Positions 1 to 6,037 of a DNA stretch of 8,514 nt are shown here, one piece after another. The notes under the pieces are model-generated. The model had not been told where the DNA came from. It saw only the letters and a program-made list of their open reading frames with translations, and made no database searches. The stretch is taken from the NCBI GenBank assembly GCA_946482565.1, contig CAMLSB010000069.1, positions 1-8,514 of the forward strand, written 5' to 3'. A program made the translations under genes and the position numbers. Within the stretch, counting starts at the first letter, position 1. Every line of letters starts with the position of its first letter. This stretch comes from an uncultured Lysobacteraceae bacterium. Lineage in GTDB: Bacteria; Pseudomonadota; Gammaproteobacteria; Xanthomonadales; Xanthomonadaceae.

Positions 1-301
1 CGAAATAGACGCTGCGCGCCAGCCGCACGAAGTCCTCGTCGAACCGCTGCGCTTTTTCCTTGAGGCGGATGTCGTCCTCGATCACCCAGAGACGTTCGTT
101 GACGGCCTTGAGCTGCGCACGCAATTCGACGATGTCCCCGCCCGCGGCCGGATGCGACATCCACGTCTTCTCCAGCGCCGACAGCTCGTTGCGCACGTTG
201 GCCAGCTTGGCCGGATCGCTCATGCGCTCGGACTTGATCTGCAGGATCGCGATCTTGTCGAGGAGCTCACCGAAAGAGACGGGAACGAGGATTTCCGACA
301 T
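1..301 (-). CDS. DUF6165 family protein, N-terminal part (runs off the left edge)
   Basis: Reading the minus strand from the ATG at 301 gives 100 open codons without a stop to the window edge; the C-terminus is missing. The protein begins MSEILVPVSFGELLDKIAIL and continues with IKSERM, then a charged helical stretch (NVRNELSALE, LRAQLKAVNERLWVIEDDIR). The VSFGEL-x-DK-x-x-IL-x-IKSER opening is what I remember of DUF6165, a small family of unknown function of roughly 130 residues, sometimes found near glycosyltransferase genes. That assignment is from memory, not a search. The helical, charged composition suggests a soluble protein, partly coiled coil; no signal peptide or membrane segment is visible. 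It lies downstream of tRNA-Ser on the same strand, separated by a terminator-like hairpin, so it probably has its own promoter. Function is unknown. Confidence 0.75.
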   Translation of the reverse strand, partial: MSEILVPVSFGELLDKIAILQIKSERMSDPAKLANVRNELSALEKTWMSHPAAGGDIVELRAQLKAVNERLWVIEDDIRLKEKAQRFDEDFVRLARSVYF

Positions 302-378
302 GGCGGCTTTGGACGAAGGGGGAAAGCGCGGAGTTTATCCGTCGCGTGTCGCGATGGCGCATGCGCCCATATGCAAAC

Positions 379-394
379 GGCGCCCGAAGGCGCC
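379..394 (-). terminator. Hairpin terminator downstream of tRNA-Ser
   Basis: On the minus strand this reads GGCGCC-TTCG-GGCGCC, a 6-bp perfect GC stem (7 bp if C378/G395 is included) with a UUCG loop, one of the most stable RNA tetraloops. A short TTT run follows after one base. It sits 17 bases past the 3' end of tRNA-Ser, where a tRNA terminator is expected. The U tract is short, so termination may be incomplete. Confidence 0.6.
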
Positions 395-409
395 GATAGC
401 ATTCGGATT

Positions 410-501
<92 letters not shown>

Positions 502-546
502 GGTGGTCTTCCCCGCCGCCGCACGCCGCCTGCGGAAGGGCCGCAA

Positions 547-575
547 ATGATACGGGGCGCGGCCGCCAGCCACAA
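547..575 (-). promoter_or_regulatory. Candidate sigma-70 promoter of tRNA-Ser
   Basis: Minus strand: -35 TTGTGG (570-575), a 17-base spacer, and -10 TATCAT (547-552, five of six consensus bases). Predicted transcription start near 540, about 39 bases before the mature tRNA, leaving a 5' leader for RNase P. The -10 is an AT island in otherwise very GC-rich DNA. The call rests on consensus match and position only. Confidence 0.5.
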
Positions 576-603
576 GCCACCGCAATCGACCGGGCGCCAG
601 CGG

Positions 604-632
604 TTGTGCCGAGGCCGCCCGGCCCCGATGAT
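604..632 (+). promoter_or_regulatory. Candidate promoter of the PP2C phosphatase gene
   Basis: Plus strand: TTGTGC (604-609), exactly 17 bases, then GATGAT (627-632, four of six -10 consensus bases). The predicted start near 639 leaves a leader of about 30 bases before the ATG at 669. It is a weaker match than the tRNA promoters but has the same architecture and lies in the only gene-free stretch upstream of the phosphatase. Confidence 0.35.
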
Positions 633-668
633 TGCGTTTTCCGTTGGAACCCCCGCCACGACGGCCGC

Positions 669-1373
669 ATGATCGAGTTCGGACACCTGACCCACGTCGG
701 CCTTCGGCGCGAGCTGAACGAGGACACCTATTACGGCGACAGCGACCTCGGCCTGTGGCTGGTGGCCGACGGCATGGGCGGCCACGAATACGGGGAAGTC
801 GCCAGCGCCCTCGCCCGCGAGGCGATCGTGCGCGAGGTCCGCCAGGGCTCGCCGCTCGCGCAGGCGATCCGCATCGCCGACGAGGAGATCATCCGCGCCT
901 CGCGCAAGCGCGGCGAGTCGCTGCCGATGGGCACCACCGTGGTCGCGGCCCGCGTCGCCGGGCGCCGCTTCGAAGTGGCCTGGGTCGGCGACAGCCGTGT
1001 CTACCTGTGGCGCGACGGCAAGCTGACCCAGCTCTCGCAGGACCACAGCTACGTGCAGGAACTGATCGGCCGCGGCGAGATCAGCGTCGAGCAGGCCCGC
1101 AGCCATCCGCACCGCAACGTCGTCACCCAGGCGCTGGGCGTCACCGATCCGCAGCAGCTCAACGTCGAAACGCTCTCGGGCGAACTCGACGCGGGCATGC
1201 AGCTGCTGTTGTGCAGCGACGGCCTCACCGAGGAAATCGACGATGCCCGCATCGCGCAGGCGCTCGCGCACCTGGACTGCAGCGCGCAGGAATGCGTGGA
1301 CGAACTGGTGGCCGCCGCGCTCGATGGCGGCGGTTCCGACAACGTGACCGTGGTGCTGGTGCGGCAGGCCTAG
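669..1373 (+). CDS. PP2C/PPM-family serine/threonine protein phosphatase
   Basis: The product has 234 residues, a single compact cytoplasmic PP2C domain, similar in length to bacterial Stp/PstP catalytic domains. It should remove phosphate from Ser/Thr (or Tyr) of proteins using two metal ions. Family motifs appear in order: RRELNEDTYY with the acidic pair E18-D19, LVADGMGGHEYGEVAS with D34-G35, GTTVV at 88-92, WVGDSRVYL with D108, a flap-like region QDHSYVQELIGRGEI (124-138), HRNVVTQALG (148-157), LCSDGL with D184, and GGSDNVTVVLV with D224-N225. All metal-ligand positions look intact, so it is probably active. There is no membrane helix or sensor domain. No strong ribosome binding site precedes the ATG; upstream in-frame codons run antisense across tRNA-Ser, so this start is preferred. 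No Ser/Thr kinase gene lies in the window, so its partner is unknown. It converges on dnaQ. Confidence 0.93.
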   Translation: MIEFGHLTHVGLRRELNEDTYYGDSDLGLWLVADGMGGHEYGEVASALAREAIVREVRQGSPLAQAIRIADEEIIRASRKRGESLPMGTTVVAARVAGRRFEVAWVGDSRVYLWRDGKLTQLSQDHSYVQELIGRGEISVEQARSHPHRNVVTQALGVTDPQQLNVETLSGELDAGMQLLLCSDGLTEEIDDARIAQALAHLDCSAQECVDELVAAALDGGGSDNVTVVLVRQA

Positions 1374-1376
1374 CCC

Positions 1377-1406
1377 GCCGGCCGGTGTCGGCCGGTGTCG
1401 GCCGGC
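1377..1406. terminator. Inverted repeat between phosphatase and dnaQ, possible two-way terminator
   Basis: GCCGGCC (1377-1383) is perfectly complementary to GGCCGGC (1400-1406), giving a 7-bp GC stem around a 16-base loop, in the 41-base gap between two convergent genes. The loop is built from a 10-base tandem repeat (GCCGGTGTCG at 1381 and 1391, then GCCGG). There is no T run on either side, so intrinsic termination is uncertain; the position between convergent stop codons is the main support. Confidence 0.3.
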
Positions 1407-1414
1407 ACGCAGGT

Positions 1415-2176
1415 TCAGGCCAGCGCGGCTTCCGCGATTTCCAGCCCGTCGCTTTCGGCCGCATCGGCCAGGCGATCCCAGACCGCGGCGCCGCCCGCCT
1501 TCTTCCGCAACTGCGCGAGCCGCGCGGCGTGCGCATCGAGATCGTCCGCCGAAGGCAGCACGCGCGGTCGCGCCTCGGTACCGCCCGGCGCCGGCGACAG
1601 CGACACCACCGCGGCGGCGGACGCATCGGACGCGAACGCATCGAAGCCGATCTCGCCCTGCCCCGACGTCAGCGCCAGGTAGGCCTCGGCGAGCAGTTGC
1701 GCGTCGAGCAGCGCGCCGTGCAGCTGGCGGTGCGAATTGTCCACGCCCAGGCGCCGGCACAACGCGTCGAGCGAATTGCGCTGGCCCGGGAAGCGCTGTC
1801 GCGCCAGGTCGAGCGAGTCCTCGACGCCGCAACGCTCGCGCAGAGGCGCATGGCCGCGCCCCAGGCGCGACAACTCGTTGTCGAGGAAGCCGAGGTCGAA
1901 GGCCGCGTTGTGGATCACCAGCTCTGCGCCGTCGATGAACGCGAGGAATTCCTCGACCACCTCGGCGAACTTCGGCTTGCCGGCGAGGAACTCGCGGGTC
2001 AGGCCGGTGACTTCCTGCGCGCCGGGCTCGAAGTCGCATTCCGGATCGAGATAACGCTGGAACGTGCGGCCGGTCGGCCGGCGTTCCACCAGTTCCACGC
2101 AGCCGATCTCGACGACGCGGTTGCCCTTTTCCCAGGACAGCCCGGTGGTTTCGGTATCGAGGACGATCTGGCGCAT
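1415..2176 (-). CDS. dnaQ: DNA polymerase III epsilon subunit (3'-5' proofreading exonuclease)
   Basis: This 253-residue protein (E. coli epsilon has 243) is the proofreading exonuclease of the replicative polymerase core and acts with the alpha and theta subunits. The DEDDh catalytic set is complete: ExoI LDTETTGL with D7 and E9, ExoII HNAAFDLGFLDNEL with D94, ExoIII HGALLDAQLLAEAY with H153 and D158. After the exonuclease domain, QGEIGF (173-178) sits where E. coli epsilon has its clamp-binding QTSMAF motif and fits the Qxx-hydrophobic-x-Phe pattern. A low-complexity linker (about 183-208) leads to an alpha-binding tail in which RLAQLRKKAGGAAVWDR (219-235) resembles the E. coli C-terminal segment; about 18 further residues follow. 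The start at 2176 gives the expected MRQIVLDTETTG. It lies 49 bases downstream of rnhA on the same strand, probably co-transcribed. Confidence 0.97.
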   Translation of the reverse strand: MRQIVLDTETTGLSWEKGNRVVEIGCVELVERRPTGRTFQRYLDPECDFEPGAQEVTGLTREFLAGKPKFAEVVEEFLAFIDGAELVIHNAAFDLGFLDNELSRLGRGHAPLRERCGVEDSLDLARQRFPGQRNSLDALCRRLGVDNSHRQLHGALLDAQLLAEAYLALTSGQGEIGFDAFASDASAAAVVSLSPAPGGTEARPRVLPSADDLDAHAARLAQLRKKAGGAAVWDRLADAAESDGLEIAEAALA

Positions 2177-2225
2177 GCGTGCAGTCTACCGTCGCAGCGC
2201 GGGCGTCGCGAGGCGGGCGCCGCGG

Positions 2226-2681
2226 CTAGCGCCGGAACGCTTCGGCCTGCTCGCGCGCCAGCTGGTCGACGCGTTCGTTGTCGGGATCGCCACTATGGCC
2301 CTTCACCCAGCGCCAGTCGATGCGATGCCGCGCGCACGCGGCCTGCAGCCGTTCCCACAGGTCGCGGTTCTTCACGTCGCTGCCGCCGGACGTGCGCCAG
2401 TTGCGGCGGATCCAGCCCGGCAGCCATTCGGTGATGCCTTGGCGCACGTATTGCGAATCCGTGTGCAGGACGATCGTGCAGGGCTCGCTCAAGGCTTCGA
2501 GCGCCATGATCGCGGCCATCAACTCCATGCGGTTGTTGGTGGTCTGCGCTTCGCCGCCGGCGAGTTCGCGCTCGCGGCCGCGATAGCGCAGCAGCGCCGC
2601 CCAGCCGCCCGGCCCCGGATTGCCCAGGCATGCGCCATCGGTATGGATGCCGACTTCCTTGGATCCCTGCGTCGACGTCAT
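2226..2681 (-). CDS. rnhA: Ribonuclease HI
   Basis: This 151-residue enzyme (E. coli: 155) cuts the RNA strand of RNA-DNA hybrids, removing primers and R-loops in the cytoplasm. The four-carboxylate active site is complete: [15 protein letters not shown] with D15, [10 protein letters not shown] with E53, [12 protein letters not shown] with D75, and [12 protein letters not shown] with D139, plus the assisting H129 in WVKGHS. The basic protrusion that contacts the hybrid is recognisable around [10 protein letters not shown] (89-98). The ATG at 2681 overlaps the TGA of the upstream methyltransferase gene (ATGA at 2681-2678), which suggests translational coupling and fixes the start. dnaQ follows after 49 bases on the same strand. 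In E. coli rnhA and dnaQ are neighbours but divergent, so orientation differs here. Confidence 0.97.
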   Translation of the reverse strand: MTSTQGSKEVGIHTDGACLGNPGPGGWAALLRYRGRERELAGGEAQTTNNRMELMAAIMALEALSEPCTIVLHTDSQYVRQGITEWLPGWIRRNWRTSGGSDVKNRDLWERLQAACARHRIDWRWVKGHSGDPDNERVDQLAREQAEAFRR

Positions 2682-3358
2682 GCCGCGGGCGCCCCCGCGC
2701 CGATGCGCAGCGGTGCGCGCGAGCGCACCGGCGTCAGCGGGACCAGCCGCTTCTGCGCGCGCAGGACCCAGGCGGCGCGCACGCCGGGGCCGTGTTGCAC
2801 GGTGGCATCCGGCTCGGTGCCCCAGCGCGGGCCAAGGCCTTGCGAGACCGGATCGGGCGCGAGACCGGCCGCACGCAGGCGCCGCCGCCAGGGTTGCGGT
2901 TCCGACGCGCCCGGGCCGCCACCGCCCCAGCGCCAGCGCCAAGCGGAAAGCGGGTTCAGGCAGTACACCGAGAGCGCCGCGCCCGGGACCAGCACGCGCG
3001 CGCATTCGGACAGCAGCGCCGCGGTCTCCGGCCCCGACAGCGCCGGATGCTGGAGCACGATCGCGGCCACCGATTCGTTGGCCAGCGGCAGCGGCAGCGC
3101 GCAGCGCACCGGGCCGACCCAGGCCGCGCCCACGCGCCGCAGCGGCATTCCCGGCCCCGGGACGTCCGCGCAGGCGTCGGCGGCCGGCCCCAACCACAGC
3201 CAGGGCTGGCCGGGTCGCTCGCCCAGGCGGGCGCGCAGGTGCGGCCATTCGCTGTCGAGCAGGGCCTGGCCCGGGGCGGAAGCGAACCAGGCGTCGGGGG
3301 CGGGCCCCGGGAAGGCGCCGGGTTGACCGGTAGTGGAAGGGACGGGCATGGTCGCCAT
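2678..3358 (-). CDS. SAM-dependent methyltransferase-like protein (YafS-like)
   Basis: The product has 226 residues if started at 3358, or 223 from a second ATG at 3349; neither start has a clear ribosome binding site. The central part resembles the class I methyltransferase fold: [20 protein letters not shown] (88-107) matches the region before and at motif IV, and [23 protein letters not shown] (118-140) matches the motif V region and the strand after it. The usual SAM-binding glycine motif is weak: the expected place reads [11 protein letters not shown] (52-62). The C-terminus, with [16 protein letters not shown] (196-211), is typical of the short methyltransferase encoded beside rnhA in many gammaproteobacteria (E. 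coli yafS). Its substrate is unknown. It overlaps rnhA by the ATGA junction and diverges from gloB across a 30-base gap, the same partners as in E. coli. Confidence 0.8.
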   Translation of the reverse strand: MATMPVPSTTGQPGAFPGPAPDAWFASAPGQALLDSEWPHLRARLGERPGQPWLWLGPAADACADVPGPGMPLRRVGAAWVGPVRCALPLPLANESVAAIVLQHPALSGPETAALLSECARVLVPGAALSVYCLNPLSAWRWRWGGGGPGASEPQPWRRRLRAAGLAPDPVSQGLGPRWGTEPDATVQHGPGVRAAWVLRAQKRLVPLTPVRSRAPLRIGAGAPAA

Positions 3359-3388
3359 TCTAGGGGGGCCGCCCCACCCGGACGCCAC

Positions 3389-4159
3389 ATGCTGCTGCAG
3401 TCGCTGCCCGCCTTCGCCGACAACTACATCTGGAGCCTGCGGGAATCGCCGGCCGCCGCGCCGGTCGTGGTGGATCCGGGCGACGCGGCGCCGGTGCTGG
3501 CGATGGCGGACGCGACCGGCGTCGCCCCGGCTGCGCTGCTGCTGACCCACCACCACCCGGACCACGTCGGCGGCGCCGCGGAACTGCTGCGCCGGTGGCC
3601 GGGGCTGCCGGTATTCGCGCCGGTCGACGCGCGCATCGAGGTGCCGTGCACCCGCGTGGGCGATGGCGACATCGTCGACGTCGGTCCATGGCGCTTCGAG
3701 GTCCTCGCGGTCCCGGGCCACACGAGCAGCCACATCGCCTTCCACGGTCATGGGTTGCTGTTCTGCGGCGACACGCTCTTCAGCCTCGGCTGCGGGCGCC
3801 TGTTCGAGGGCACGCCCGCGCAGATGCTCGCGTCGCTCGACCGGCTGGCCGCGCTGCCGCCGCGGACGCAGGTCTGCTGCGGGCACGAATACACGGTCGC
3901 GAATGCGACCTTCGCCGCGGCGATCGAGCCTGGCAACGCGACGCTGCACCGGCGCGTCGCGGAAGCGCGCGCGCTGCGCGAGCGCAACGCTCCCACCCTG
4001 CCCGCGCTGCTGGCCGACGAGCTCGCCGCCAACCCGTTCCTGCGCGTGGACGTTCCGGCGGTGCGCGCCGCGGTCGTCGCGCGCCTGGGCCGCGTGCCGG
4101 CCGACCGCGTCGAAACCTTCTCGGAGCTCCGGCAATGGAAGGACGGCTTCGTCGCATGA
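3389..4159 (+). CDS. gloB: Hydroxyacylglutathione hydrolase (glyoxalase II)
   Basis: This 256-residue cytoplasmic metallo-beta-lactamase-fold enzyme hydrolyses S-lactoylglutathione to D-lactate and glutathione, the second step of methylglyoxal detoxification. The dinuclear metal site is complete: THHHPDHVGG gives H54, H56, D58 and H59; VPGHTSSHI gives H111; FCGDTLFSLGCGRLFEGT gives D128; CCGHEYT gives H166. The GCGRLFEGT segment and the C-terminal helical domain with NPFLRVD (215-221) and ETFSELRQWKDGF (242-254) are specific to glyoxalase II, which separates it from other metallo-hydrolases. Length fits the family (about 250). The start MLLQSLPAFADNYIW is the usual one, though no strong ribosome binding site precedes it. 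Its TGA overlaps the next ATG, so it is coupled to the lytic transglycosylase gene. Confidence 0.97.
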   Translation: MLLQSLPAFADNYIWSLRESPAAAPVVVDPGDAAPVLAMADATGVAPAALLLTHHHPDHVGGAAELLRRWPGLPVFAPVDARIEVPCTRVGDGDIVDVGPWRFEVLAVPGHTSSHIAFHGHGLLFCGDTLFSLGCGRLFEGTPAQMLASLDRLAALPPRTQVCCGHEYTVANATFAAAIEPGNATLHRRVAEARALRERNAPTLPALLADELAANPFLRVDVPAVRAAVVARLGRVPADRVETFSELRQWKDGFVA

Positions 4160-5214
4160 CGGGCAGCGCGCGCATTGCCTGGCTCGCACGTACGCTGTCG
4201 GTCGCATGCGTGCTGCTGCCCGCCGCGGCGAGCGCGCAGGACGCGCCGGACGCGAGCATCACGAACGCCGATCCACGGCCGACGACCGCGCCCGTCACTG
4301 CCTCGCCCATCGCCGCGACCGCGACGGCGGCCGCCGGCACGCGCAGCGGGCTCGAGATCTACGCCCGGTTCCGCGAAGGCCTCGCCGATCCGGATTGTCC
4401 CGTCGACAGCAGCAGCGAACGCTGGCGCCGCCATTTCGAGAAGGCGCCGCAGCGACTCGGCGAGAGCGACGACGACACGCTCGCACTGTTCGGCTACGTC
4501 GTCGATGCGCTGCGCGACGCGGACCTGCCCACCGAATACGCGCTGATCCCGTTCGTCGAGAGCGGCTACAAACCGGGGGCGCGCAGCGCGGGCGGACCTG
4601 CCGGCCTGTGGCAGATGGCGACGATCACCGCGCGCCACCACGGCGTGCCGATTCGCGCCGGCTACGACGGCCGCCTGTCGCCGGTGGAATCAACGCGCGC
4701 GGCGGTGCGTTACCTGAAGACGCTGCACGGCATGTTCGCCGGCGACTGGCGCCTGGCGGTGATGGCGTACAACGCCGGTGAGTATCGCGTGTTCGGCGCA
4801 TTGCGCCGCGCGCACCAGGTCGCGCGCGACGCGGATCCGTCGAAGCTCACCAGCCTCTCCGGCATCACCCGCGCCTATGTGCGCAAGCTGCACGCGCTGT
4901 CGTGCCTGCTCGACCGCGCCGACGATCGCGAAGCCTGGCTGCAGGCGCTCGACCGGCCGATCCCGGTCCTCGAGGCGGTCGAACTGCCCGCAGGGCCGGT
5001 GGACCTCGCGCGTTGGGCGCGCAACGGGGACCGCGACGCGGCGATGGTGCGCCGCCTGAACCCGGCGCTCGCCGGCGGCCGCGTCGCGCGCGGGCACCGC
5101 ACGCTGCGCGTGCTCGCGCCGCCCGCGATGGCGGACGATACGCCACCGGATGCCATCGCCGAAGCGCCCACGGGCGCCGCAAGTGGCCTCGCGCCCGCCA
5201 CGCAGGCACACTAG
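4156..5214 (+). CDS. mltD: Membrane-bound lytic murein transglycosylase D-like protein
   Basis: This 352-residue exported enzyme should cleave peptidoglycan glycan strands with formation of 1,6-anhydro-muropeptides. The ATG overlaps the gloB TGA (ATGA, 4156-4159), fixing the start. A signal peptide is visible: short positive N-region, hydrophobic stretch 7-24, likely cleavage after ASA (25-27). A Pro/Ala/Thr-rich linker runs to about 60. The family 1 transglycosylase domain (about 105-255) carries the catalytic glutamate E135 in LIPFVESGYKPGARS, then GGPAGLWQM (146-154), YDGRLSP (170-176), GDWRLAVMAYNAGEYRV (196-212) and ITRAYVRKLHALS (237-249). E. coli MltD has about 450 residues, is a lipoprotein and ends in LysM repeats. 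Here no good lipobox is seen (SVAC before C18) and the C-terminal part (265-320, VDLARWARN, RRLNPALAGG) is only vaguely LysM-like. The mltD-gloB adjacency supports the name. Confidence 0.85.
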   Translation: MTGSARIAWLARTLSVACVLLPAAASAQDAPDASITNADPRPTTAPVTASPIAATATAAAGTRSGLEIYARFREGLADPDCPVDSSSERWRRHFEKAPQRLGESDDDTLALFGYVVDALRDADLPTEYALIPFVESGYKPGARSAGGPAGLWQMATITARHHGVPIRAGYDGRLSPVESTRAAVRYLKTLHGMFAGDWRLAVMAYNAGEYRVFGALRRAHQVARDADPSKLTSLSGITRAYVRKLHALSCLLDRADDREAWLQALDRPIPVLEAVELPAGPVDLARWARNGDRDAAMVRRLNPALAGGRVARGHRTLRVLAPPAMADDTPPDAIAEAPTGAASGLAPATQAH

Positions 5215-5244
5215 CGCCTGTTTTCGCTTCCGACGGACGGCACC

Positions 5245-6033
5245 ATGGGATTCCTGCAGGGCAAGCGCGCACTCGTCACCGGCATCGCCAGCCAGCGCTC
5301 GATCGCCACCGGCATCGCCGACGCATTGCACCGCGAAGGCGCCGAGCTGGCGCTGACCTACCAGAACGACAAGCTGAAGTCGCGCGTCGAGGACGCCGCG
5401 GCCGGATACGGCACCGACATCGTGCTGCCGCTGGACGTCGCCGACGACGCGCAGATCGACGCCTGCATGGCGCAGCTCGGCACGCGCTGGGCCGAAGGCT
5501 TCGACATCCTCGTCCACTGCATCGCCTTCGCCCCGCGCGAAGCGATCGAAGGCGACTTCCTCGACGGCATCACCCGCGAGAACTACCACATCGCCCACGA
5601 CATCAGCGCCTACTCGCTGGCCGCGCTGGGCAAGGCGGCGCGCCCCCTGATGAAGGGCCGCAACGGCTCGGTCCTGACCCTGTCCTACCTGGGCGCGGAA
5701 CGCGCGCTCGCCAACTACAACACCATGGGCGTGGCCAAGGCCTCGCTGGAAGCGACGGTGCGCTACATGGCGATGGCGCTCGGCCCGGAAGGCACGCGCG
5801 TCAACGCGATCTCGGCCGGCCCGATCCGCACGCTCGCGGCGTCCGGCGTCGCCAACTTCCGCAAGATGCTCCACCAGTTCGAGGCGGTCGCGCCGCTGCG
5901 CCGCGCGGTGACCATCGAGGACGTCGGCAACGCCGCCGCGTTCCTGTGCTCGGACCTCGCCCGCGGCATCACCGGCGAGATCACCTACGTGGACGCCGGC
6001 TACAACATCATGGGAATGAGCGGGATCGAGTGA
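5245..6033 (+). CDS. fabI: Enoyl-[acyl-carrier-protein] reductase (NADH), FabI type
   Basis: This 262-residue short-chain dehydrogenase-like enzyme catalyses the last reduction of each fatty acid elongation cycle, trans-2-enoyl-ACP to acyl-ACP, in the cytoplasm. The cofactor segment [20 protein letters not shown] (6-25) is the FabI form of the nucleotide-binding motif. Catalytic Y148, Y158 and K165 lie in [19 protein letters not shown] with the FabI spacing (E. coli Y146, Y156, K163). [15 protein letters not shown] (187-201) and [25 protein letters not shown] (213-237) are near-identical to E. coli in my memory. Position 94, in VHCIAFAP, is alanine where E. coli has G93, a triclosan-contact residue; alanine is normal in Bacillus and Staphylococcus FabI. 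A partial ribosome site (GGACGG) lies five bases before the ATG. It starts 30 bases after the transglycosylase gene, so probably is co-transcribed with it, and converges on ppiD. Confidence 0.97.
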   Translation: MGFLQGKRALVTGIASQRSIATGIADALHREGAELALTYQNDKLKSRVEDAAAGYGTDIVLPLDVADDAQIDACMAQLGTRWAEGFDILVHCIAFAPREAIEGDFLDGITRENYHIAHDISAYSLAALGKAARPLMKGRNGSVLTLSYLGAERALANYNTMGVAKASLEATVRYMAMALGPEGTRVNAISAGPIRTLAASGVANFRKMLHQFEAVAPLRRAVTIEDVGNAAAFLCSDLARGITGEITYVDAGYNIMGMSGIE

Positions 6034-6037
6034 TCAA

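Noticed and set aside
3323..3328. TTGACC as a -35 element for gloB
   Set aside because: It is close to the consensus, but no acceptable -10 lies 16-18 bases downstream (GCATGG region), so a promoter is not supported.
2630..3388. Long N-terminal extension of gloB and the other long frames over the methyltransferase region
   Set aside because: These are third-position GC artefacts; GloB motifs start at 3389 with a normal family length, and the minus-strand methyltransferase explains 2678-3358.
4207..4211. Lipoprotein signal in the MltD-like protein (Cys18)
   Set aside because: The residues before Cys18 are S-V-A, lacking the leucine-type residue at -3, and a better type I cleavage site follows at 25-27.
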